From Candidatus Scybalomonas excrementigallinarum (GTDB taxonomy: Bacteria > Bacillota > Clostridia > Lachnospirales > Lachnospiraceae), in the NCBI GenBank assembly GCA_018710905.1, contig DVIZ01000015.1, positions 1 to 33,752 on the forward strand: a stretch of DNA of 33,752 bases, written 5' to 3'. Of this stretch, positions 15,202-21,507 are shown piece after piece (position 1 is the stretch's first letter; every line of letters starts with the position of its first letter). Below the pieces are notes generated by a model that saw only the letters and a list, made by a program, of their open reading frames with translations, did no database searches and had not been told where the DNA came from. The position numbers and the translations under genes are program-made.

Positions 15202-16107
15202 GTGGCGATTATGGAAGATATACGGGAGGATAAACAAGAGTTGTCGAATCACGTTCGGAGACTGATTAATTCAGATTTAGATCTTAGTTATGATACAGAA
15301 GCCAAAAATTTATTTGGAAATAAAGAAGTATTAAGTGTCATTGCAAAATATGTGATACCAGAAGTCAAAGACTATTCTTATGAAGAAATAGCTACTATGA
15401 TTGGAAATGTCAATATCTCAAAAGAGGAAGTCGCTGTCAATGGACCAATTGAGAGGTTAGAAAGCGAAAGTAAATATATAGGAGAAAAAACGATATTCTA
15501 TGATATAAAAACGACTATTCATACAAACGATGGTGCGATTGAACTCATTTTAAATGTAGAGATTCAAAGAAAAGCAAATCCAGGATACAATTTGAAAATG
15601 AGGGGAAGCTATTATATTGCAAGAGCTTTTTCAGAACAATTAAAAGATATTTCAGATGATGCAAATTATGATAAACTGAAGAAAGTGTATAGTGTTTGGA
15701 TTGTATCGAATTCTCCGAAGGAAGAAGTTGTGAAGTATTCTTTTATGAATACAAAGACGCGAACCATTGATCCAAGGAATGATCCATTTAGTTTGATTCT
15801 GATTTATCTTGGAAAACAACAATCCAAAGAGAAAGTGATCCGCTATATCAAAGCCTTATTTGAACGAGATATGGAGTATTTGAAAAAATATTATCATATC
15901 AATGAAGCAATGGAAAGGAGTATGGAAAGTATGTGTAATTTAAGTGAAGGTATTCGGGAAGAAGGAAGAGAAGAAGGAAGAGAAGAAGGAAAATTAGAAG
16001 CTGCAAAGATTATGATTGAAAATGGTATGGATTTAGAATTTGTAGTAGAGAAACTAAGTTTAGAAAAAGAGTTAGTAGAAAAGTTTTTAGAAAATACGAA
16101 AGAGTGA
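15202..16107 (+). CDS. Rpn/YhgA-like PD-(D/E)XK nuclease family protein
   Basis: 301 residues of the Rpn family (recombination-promoting nuclease, also annotated as PD-(D/E)XK family transposase). The nuclease core is visible: Asp101 in FYDIKTTI and Glu120-x-Gln122 in NVEIQRK, the ExQ variant of the motif. The later part has RGSYYIARAFSEQL and the conserved VYSVWIVSNSP. The C-terminus contains three EEGR repeats encoded by a 12-base tandem repeat, as is common in this family and prone to length change. GTG 15202 is chosen because AAGGAAG ends five bases upstream; ATG 15211 would be 14 away. Such genes are often multicopy in gut Clostridia. Activity in recombination here is inference. Confidence 0.87.
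   Translation: MAIMEDIREDKQELSNHVRRLINSDLDLSYDTEAKNLFGNKEVLSVIAKYVIPEVKDYSYEEIATMIGNVNISKEEVAVNGPIERLESESKYIGEKTIFYDIKTTIHTNDGAIELILNVEIQRKANPGYNLKMRGSYYIARAFSEQLKDISDDANYDKLKKVYSVWIVSNSPKEEVVKYSFMNTKTRTIDPRNDPFSLILIYLGKQQSKEKVIRYIKALFERDMEYLKKYYHINEAMERSMESMCNLSEGIREEGREEGREEGKLEAAKIMIENGMDLEFVVEKLSLEKELVEKFLENTKE
15958..15990 (+). repeat. 12-base tandem repeat inside the Rpn gene
   Basis: Nearly three units of GAAGAAGGAAGA encode EEGR-EEGR-EEG. Unit gain or loss would keep the reading frame and vary linker length. Confidence 0.85.
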
Positions 16108-16137
16108 GATAGAAAATAGAAAAATAGAAATGAATGG

Positions 16138-16164
16138 GCAGGCGTGAAAAACGTCTGCTTTTTT
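16138..16164 (+). terminator. Terminator after the Rpn gene
   Basis: GCAGGCGT at 16138-16145 pairs with ACGTCTGC at 16151-16158 (one G-U), loop GAAAA, followed by six T's. Confidence 0.9.
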
Positions 16165-16210
16165 CAAATTTATAGGAAATTACTCAAAGCAGAAAAATAG
16201 TGCATGATAG

Positions 16211-16297
16211 AATAGAAATAAAAAATGGCATGACAGTGTCGCGAACCGAATGGAAGAGTTCATTGAGAAGAAAACGATCATTAAGGAAGAGAAATAG
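16211..16297 (+). pseudogene. Possible gene remnant (29 codons)
   Basis: A frame bounded by stops reads NRNKKWHDSVANRM followed by EEFIEKKTIIKEEK and a stop. It has protein-like composition but no start and no recognisable family. It may be the tail of a decayed gene or chance. The rest of the 16108-16405 gap holds the terminator and the ABC gene's promoter. Confidence 0.2.
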
Positions 16298-16313
16298 AAT
16301 GAAGAATTCCTTC

Positions 16314-16342
16314 TTGACAAAATATGGAATATTGAGTATATT
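16314..16342 (+). promoter_or_regulatory. Promoter of the ABC exporter gene
   Basis: TTGACA (16314-16319), 17-base spacer, TATATT (16337-16342): a strong sigma-A promoter. Confidence 0.88.
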
Positions 16343-16380
16343 AAGTTTATACTTAAATAAAATTTAAATAAATACTTAAT
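16341..16380. promoter_or_regulatory. Operator candidate at the ABC exporter promoter
   Basis: TTAAGT-TTAT-ACTTAA at 16341-16356 is a perfect 6-bp inverted repeat overlapping the -10 and start site. A third ACTTAAT half-site lies at 16374-16380. The position suits a repressor. The binder is unknown; the ArsR-type protein at 19458-20471 is one candidate. Confidence 0.45.
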
Positions 16381-16405
16381 TTTAGTTTAGAGGGAGGCGG
16401 TTACA

Positions 16406-18091
16406 ATGAAATTATGGGAATATCCTTCGGTTCGTATTGCTTATATGGCAATAGTTCTTCAATCTATCATGTCAGTTGTGATTTCCTATTCATATTCCTA
16501 CTTTGTTGTGGAAGATTTGTCTTCCTTAGTAAGAATTGTTGTTGCATTAATAGTAGGGGCTTGTCTGCAAGGGCTTTTTATTGTTTTTGCCCTTAGAAGT
16601 CAAGCGGTGGCTAGTTATTATTTGAAAATGAACTGGAATGAGAAGATTGATCAAGGAATTGAGCAAGAACCATTTGAGAAGTTTATGGAAAAAGAGTCAG
16701 GAGAACACGCTTCTTTTTATGTCAATGATGTTCCAAGAATAGTGGATTTAACATTTGCAAAATCGTGTTCTATTTTAGGGAAAACAGTAATGGCTATTTG
16801 TACATTAGTCGCATTAGTAAAAATTAATTGGGTTATGGCAATCGTAGCGATCAGTGCTGTATTTATTATGACAATGGCAACAAAAGCCTTTGAAAAAAAG
16901 CTGTCGTTCATATTAGGTGATAATCAAAGGCAAAAGGAAGTATTTTTAAATCAAGTACGAGAGTTAATGCAAGGCTATTCCACTATATTTGAAAATAATT
17001 GTTTTTCTTATTTTAAAAAACGTTCGAAAAAAGCAAGTTATGACTACTGTAAAGGAATTTGTCAAGTTGATACGTTTGCAGGAATTATGTCAGGAGTTTT
17101 ATCATGGATGAGCTATTTTTTTACGGCCGTTGTATTAGGCGTTTTAGCCTATTTTGTATTACAAAAGAAAGTGGCAGTTGGGGCTTTTTTATCGGTTATT
17201 ACTCTTATGCCATCTCTTTCTGATTCTGTCATGTTAATGATGTCTGATAGCGTATTTTTTAAATCAGGTAAGAAGTTTTTTTATGAGAAATATGCGTCCT
17301 TTCAATTCTTTGATGGAGAGGAAAAAAGAAATCGCTTACAGAGAGAAAAGGGGAAAGAAGAGTCTTGGTTCCATCCTTATCGTCTAAAAAATGCCTCCTT
17401 GTCGAATAACAATTTGATACATGATAAGGAAGAAGAAAATAAAAGAAAGGAACAGGAGAAAGATGAGATACAATCTATTTTTATTTCTCCTCTTACGATC
17501 CATTATAAGCAAAAAGATATTTGTATTCAGAAGGAAATTTGCTTTGAAAAGGGAAAAAAGTATATGCTCATTGGTTCTAGTGGTTGTGGAAAGAGTAGTT
17601 TATTAAAAACATTGATTGGGGAAGTAACCAACTATGATGGAGAGATTCAAGTAAAACAAAAGTCAGGAACGAAATTGCTGTCTAAAAAACTTCTCGATAT
17701 GCGAAACCGTATCGCTTATGTGAATCAATTTACGTATTTATTCAATGGTACGATGTTTGAAAATATTTCCATGGGAAATTCATATACAAGAGAAGAAATT
17801 AGAAACGTGATGAATGATGTGCGTTTAAATGAATTGGAACCAGAATATTTGATTGTGGAAAATGGTAAGAATCTATCTGGAGGTCAAAGACAACGGATTG
17901 CACTGGCAAGGGCTCTTATCCAGAAGAAGGAAATTTTAATACTGGATGAGTCGACGGCCAACTTAGATCCAAAAGTGAAGTTAGAATTAGAACAACTTGT
18001 CTTGCAATTGCCATGTATGGTGATTATGATCTCCCATCATATGACAGAGGAGATTGTAAAGCGGATAGATAGAGTAATTGAGTTAGGATGA
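16406..18091 (+). CDS. ABC exporter half-transporter (fused TMD-NBD)
   Basis: 561 residues. Residues 1-300 hold about six membrane segments (for example ALIVGACLQGLFIVFAL and VMAIVAISAVFIMTMAT). A charged, low-complexity linker of about 50 residues (KEEENKRKEQEKDE) follows. The ATPase has Walker A GSSGCGKSS at about 390-398, signature LSGGQRQR from 490, Walker B ILILDES near 512, and the switch His in MISHH. The Q-loop region is AYVNQF. This is the MsbA/LmrA-like layout and would work as a homodimer or with an unseen partner; cargo is unknown. GGGAGGCGG precedes the ATG. It stands alone under its own promoter with an overlapping palindrome, so it is probably inducible. Confidence 0.92.
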   Translation: MKLWEYPSVRIAYMAIVLQSIMSVVISYSYSYFVVEDLSSLVRIVVALIVGACLQGLFIVFALRSQAVASYYLKMNWNEKIDQGIEQEPFEKFMEKESGEHASFYVNDVPRIVDLTFAKSCSILGKTVMAICTLVALVKINWVMAIVAISAVFIMTMATKAFEKKLSFILGDNQRQKEVFLNQVRELMQGYSTIFENNCFSYFKKRSKKASYDYCKGICQVDTFAGIMSGVLSWMSYFFTAVVLGVLAYFVLQKKVAVGAFLSVITLMPSLSDSVMLMMSDSVFFKSGKKFFYEKYASFQFFDGEEKRNRLQREKGKEESWFHPYRLKNASLSNNNLIHDKEEENKRKEQEKDEIQSIFISPLTIHYKQKDICIQKEICFEKGKKYMLIGSSGCGKSSLLKTLIGEVTNYDGEIQVKQKSGTKLLSKKLLDMRNRIAYVNQFTYLFNGTMFENISMGNSYTREEIRNVMNDVRLNELEPEYLIVENGKNLSGGQRQRIALARALIQKKEILILDESTANLDPKVKLELEQLVLQLPCMVIMISHHMTEEIVKRIDRVIELG

Positions 18092-18120
18092 GATTGGGGT
18101 GAAGATTAGGACAATGAAGA

Positions 18121-18184
18121 AAACTGCCTTTGAACGTGAGAAACTAGTGAAATATGTTTCTCACGTTTACAAGGAGTCGTTTTC
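18121..18184. terminator. Long hairpin between converging genes
   Basis: AACGTGAGAAAC at 18133-18144 pairs perfectly with GTTTCTCACGTT at 18156-18167. Outside it, AAAAC-TGCCTT (from 18120) and AAGGAGTCGTTTT (to 18183) extend the stem imperfectly. A-rich left and T-rich right ends suggest a bidirectional terminator between the ABC gene and the converging MATE fragment. Confidence 0.65.
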
Positions 18185-18209
18185 ATGAATATACAACATA
18201 TTGAAATCG

Positions 18210-19268
18210 TTAGTTTTGACGCTTTCTCATAGAGTAAAAATAGTATGGTACTTCATAAAAAAGCATAGCACTCCAACCAATAGCACAGGCAAAACAGACA
18301 CCATAAATTCCCATACGGGGTACAAGAAGGAATGTGAAAATAACACGAAGAGAAGTTTGGATAAAGGTACATAATAATGTCACCCTCATATTTCCCATTC
18401 CACGGAAAAAACCTTGGATTCCATTAGTAAATGCAGGGAATAAATAAAAAAAAGCCATGGTAATCAAGTATTGACTTCCGATTTTTATCATAGTTTCTCC
18501 ATTTTTATTGGAAACAAAGAGTCCTATAATAGGCTTGTGAAGAAGAAGGGTGAAGCTGCAAATAAAAATCCAATAGAAAAATTCCAGTTTAAGTCCGTGA
18601 CGAAATCCTTCACCAATTCGTTTTTCCTTTTTTGCCCCTCTATTTTGTGCTACAAACGTTGTAATTCCATGAGCAATGCTTTGTTCTGGTGTAAATACAA
18701 AGTCATCCATTCGAGTAACGGCATTATAGGCAGCGATTGTATTGACACCAAGTGTATTAATAGAACCTTGGATCATCAGTTTCCCTATGGGCTGGCATGC
18801 CTGTTGTAGGGCGGTTATAGAACCATATTGAAGGGTTTTTTTCAAAAGAGTTTTATCTACATACCATTCCTTTCGATTTAAACGCAATGTTGGAACTTTT
18901 TTATAAATATAAGCAATAGAAAGCACTGCGGAAATCGCTTCTGCTATTACGGTTGTCATAGCAGAACACACGATGCCAAAGCCCAAAAATCCAATGAATA
19001 TGATATCAAGCACTCCATTTAAGAGAGAAGAAATCATGAGAAATTTGAGTGGTGTTTTTGAATCTCCTATACTTTTTAAGGCAGAGGCTAAGGCGTTATA
19101 AAAGTAGGTGAATGGAGTTCCAAGAAAGATAATACGAAGGTAGATCGTAGTCATTTCCATCACTTCTGTTGGCACTTGCAAAAGATGTAAAAGAGGACAA
19201 GTAAAACAGATTCCAAGTAAGACGATAGGAATCGAAAAACAGAGTCCAAAAATCAATGTAGTTGCCAT
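18210..19268 (-). pseudogene. MATE family efflux protein, N-terminally truncated
   Basis: 352 residues matching a MATE transporter from about its third membrane segment onward (LLHLLQVPTEVMEMTTIYLRI, GDSKTPLKFLMISSLLNGVLDIIFI, AYNAVTRMDDFVFTPEQSIAHGITTFVAQNRGA, GIQGFFRGMGNMRVTL). Family members are usually about 450 residues with 12 segments, so roughly 85-100 N-terminal residues are missing. The sequence upstream (19269-19457) has stops in all frames and no MATE-like N-terminus, so the 5' end was deleted rather than frameshifted. The ATG used here has no clear ribosome binding site. It is probably non-functional. It lies opposite an intact exporter and regulator. Confidence 0.75.
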
Positions 19269-19457
19269 TTCTTTTTTCTTTTAGTAAACTCGTTGTTTTT
19301 CGCTGTTTTTTATTTTAGCATACTTACTTAAAAATGTTATTATTTTTTGGTATCTGATTATTTTATATATGAGATAGATAGAATTTCAAAATAGCTAGAT
19401 TTTATGATAGAATTAGAATAGTACGAAAATAGGAATTGGTTTAAAGGAGAAGAGAAA

Positions 19458-20471
19458 ATGGCAGCAACGATAGCAACAAAACAACAGTGTGAAATGATAG
19501 ATTATTTTTTATCTTTTTCTTTGGTTGTGGAGGATTTCGAAGAGAACCGTTATCCTTTTATCGATCCAGAAGAAGAGGAGATAGTAAAAGAGTATCGAGC
19601 ACAATTGGAAAAAAGAAGAAAAACAATTGAAAAGTATTGTTTAAAAGAATATAACTTGCTTTTTGGACTTTATCTCTATCAGATGAATAAGAAGGAGTTT
19701 CAGACATTAGAGCAATTGGAGCAGCGATTAGAAGAGATGGATCAAAAAGAATGGAACGATGCGATCTTTTCGATTTTAGAGTTAGAAAAAGAGGAAGAAG
19801 AATTTCAAGCTATCAATCGTCTGCATATTTTAGAGCAACAAAAGTGGAATTTATTTTCTATTATAAAAGATAAGAAGAAAAGTTTGTCGGAGCTCAAAAC
19901 ATTATTTCAAGAACTGTATCCTCTCTTTTCTTATTATGAAGAAAAATTAATGAAAAAAAATAAAGAAAAAGCGGAAGAAATCCAAAGTTCTATTGAAGAA
20001 AAAATGAGGGAATATTATGAAGATGTTTTAGAAGATAAAGTTGAGATCGATGAGACATATCTTGCAGAGTCTATACATTATATTCTTTTTATGTCTCGTT
20101 TCTCCATTGTTATTAGTGATGCCGAGGAAAAGAAACGATTAGTAACAGGAGTCCATGTCCAAGAAGTGAAACACTATAAAAAAGAGAATCAAAGACTAGG
20201 AGAGGAAGAGAAAGAAAAAGTGTTAAAAGCTCTTTCCGATCACAATCGTTTTTCCATTTTGAAGATGTTAAAAGAAGGGAAGTTATCCAATAAAGAGATG
20301 GCAGAACGGTTAAAAATTACGCCAGCAGGGGTAACCTATCAAATGAATCATCTTGTCGGTGTTGGGCTCGTGCGTTACTGTACAAAGGAAAATGGGAGAG
20401 GAAAAAACTATATGGTGAATGTTTCGTATTTAGAAAAGATTTTTGAGAGTATACTGAAAGAACTTGCATGA
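19458..20471 (+). CDS. ArsR-type winged-helix protein with long N-terminal region
   Basis: 337 residues. Residues about 250-337 form a winged helix of ArsR type: EKVLKALSDHNRFSILKMLKEGKLSNKEMAERLKITPAGVTYQMNHLVGVGLVRY, then a wing with NGRGKNYMVN. The first 240 residues are highly charged, Glu/Lys rich and probably helical (ILELEKEEEEFQAINRLHIL), with no recognised domain. No cysteine metal site is evident, so the ligand is unlikely to be a metal bound in the usual ArsR way. AAAGGAGAAG precedes the ATG. Palindromes at 20475-20495 and 20544-20557, after the gene and before the membrane protein gene, are candidate binding sites. Confidence 0.8.
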   Translation: MAATIATKQQCEMIDYFLSFSLVVEDFEENRYPFIDPEEEEIVKEYRAQLEKRRKTIEKYCLKEYNLLFGLYLYQMNKKEFQTLEQLEQRLEEMDQKEWNDAIFSILELEKEEEEFQAINRLHILEQQKWNLFSIIKDKKKSLSELKTLFQELYPLFSYYEEKLMKKNKEKAEEIQSSIEEKMREYYEDVLEDKVEIDETYLAESIHYILFMSRFSIVISDAEEKKRLVTGVHVQEVKHYKKENQRLGEEEKEKVLKALSDHNRFSILKMLKEGKLSNKEMAERLKITPAGVTYQMNHLVGVGLVRYCTKENGRGKNYMVNVSYLEKIFESILKELA

Positions 20472-20474
20472 AAA

Positions 20475-20495
20475 AATATTTTATGATAAAATATT
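20475..20495. promoter_or_regulatory. 21-bp palindrome after the ArsR-type gene
   Basis: AATATTTTAT-G-ATAAAATATT is perfectly symmetrical around 20485, four bases after the stop codon. It could be an operator for the gene that follows, or a short hairpin. Confidence 0.4.
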
Positions 20496-20543
20496 CATCG
20501 CAAACAAAATAATGATATTTAGATGAAAATGGTAACGAGATTT

Positions 20544-20557
20544 TATCAAATTTGATA
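20544..20557. promoter_or_regulatory. 14-bp palindrome TATCAAATTTGATA
   Basis: A perfect palindrome 15 bases before a terminator stem. Function is unknown; possible operator. Confidence 0.35.
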
Positions 20558-20571
20558 GAGAAAAAGATAGG

Positions 20572-20614
20572 ATCGCAGTGAAAGTTATAAAATGGCTTTT
20601 ACTGCGATTTTTTT
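20572..20614 (+). terminator. Terminator before the DUF2798-like gene
   Basis: ATCGCAGTGAAAG at 20572-20584 pairs with CTTTTACTGCGAT at 20596-20608 (one G-U), followed by six T's. It either ends the ArsR-type transcript or works as an attenuator for the gene starting 57 bases later. Confidence 0.85.
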
Positions 20615-20670
20615 GCGTTTTCTATCATAGTATTTCGTCCATTTTCCAAAGAGGCGAAGGAGGAATTAAA

Positions 20671-21162
20671 ATGCCGAAAACAAAAATTCAAGAAATTGTC
20701 TTTACAGTAATGATGGTGATCGTTATGGTCTATGGTATGGTAGTCTATAATATCTCCCTAGATATGGGAGGCTTGACAAATCAAGTGTTTGTGATCGCGT
20801 TAGGAGAATTATGGGTGATGGGGATTGTAGCATTCTTATTAGAGTTGCTTTTCGTTGGAAAGCTCGCTCAAAAAATGGCATTCCGTATGGTAAATCCAAG
20901 AAGTGATCGACCTATTGTCATTATTTTAGCCATTTCTGTTATGACAGTATGCTTTATGTGTCCAATTATGAGCTTCATTGCTACCGTATTATTCAAAGGT
21001 GGATTTGATATTCAAGTAGTGGCAAAATGGGTGCAAACAACTGTAATGAATTTCCCTATGGCGCTTGGCTGGCAGATTTTCTTTGCAGGTCCAGTTGTTC
21101 GATTGGTGTTTGGAAAACTGTTTCCTGAAAAAGGAATCAAGAGTGAACAGGTTACAGCTTAA
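20671..21162 (+). CDS. DUF2798-like membrane protein
   Basis: 163 residues with four membrane segments: about VFTVMMVIVMVYGMVVYNI, VFVIALGELWVMGIVAFLL, VIILAISVMTVCFMCPIMSF and FPMALGWQIFFAGPVVRLVF. The first and third segments start similar two-helix units, as in proteins with two DUF2798 repeats. Function is unknown. The start ATG 20671 has AAGGAGG nine bases upstream; an earlier GTG at 20578 lies inside the terminator stem and is rejected. Control by the preceding ArsR-type protein is possible. Confidence 0.75.
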   Translation: MPKTKIQEIVFTVMMVIVMVYGMVVYNISLDMGGLTNQVFVIALGELWVMGIVAFLLELLFVGKLAQKMAFRMVNPRSDRPIVIILAISVMTVCFMCPIMSFIATVLFKGGFDIQVVAKWVQTTVMNFPMALGWQIFFAGPVVRLVFGKLFPEKGIKSEQVTA

Positions 21163-21176
21163 ATAGAAGAGTGAAA

Positions 21177-21246
21177 TAAAATGGAAAATATCATTAGAAA
21201 ATAGTTTTTTAATTATGACTATTCAAAATGATATTTTCCATTTTTT
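21177..21246 (+). terminator. Terminator after the DUF2798-like gene
   Basis: AAAATGGAAAATATCATT from 21177 pairs perfectly with the arm at 21227-21245, around a 31-base loop, and runs into T's. The 15-bp core is 21181-21195 with 21227-21241. Confidence 0.88.
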
Positions 21247-21507
21247 ATAGTCTAAAGATATAGAGCGTGAAAACGTAAAAAAAAGACACCATAGTAAAAA
21301 ACAGGGACTTGGAGAAATGCTCTCTTTTTCTTATAATAAACATAAACAATAGAAAATTGAGAATCAAAAAAAGGAGTTATAATTAAAGAAAAAGGAATTG
21401 AAAAGTTAGCAAAAAATAAGAGAAATACGGTTGAAATTATTTTAGGATAGAATAATTAACATATCGTTTGAATCTATAATAGATAGATGGAAAAGGGAGG
21501 AAAAAAC
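21247..21507. other. AT-rich region upstream of the GH3 gene
   Basis: No gene or RNA signature is seen. It should hold the GH3 promoter: TATAAT at 21474-21479 and TAGAAT near 21448 are candidate -10 elements, but neither has a good -35. An AAAGGAG at about 21370 is not followed by a start codon. Confidence 0.4.

Noticed and set aside
15958-15990. CRISPR-like or satellite repeat
   Set aside because: It is a coding 12-base tandem repeat inside the Rpn gene, without spacers.
18185-18232. Mini-ORF of 15 codons with AAGGAG upstream
   Set aside because: It overlaps the terminal hairpin and the end of the MATE fragment and has no recognisable content.
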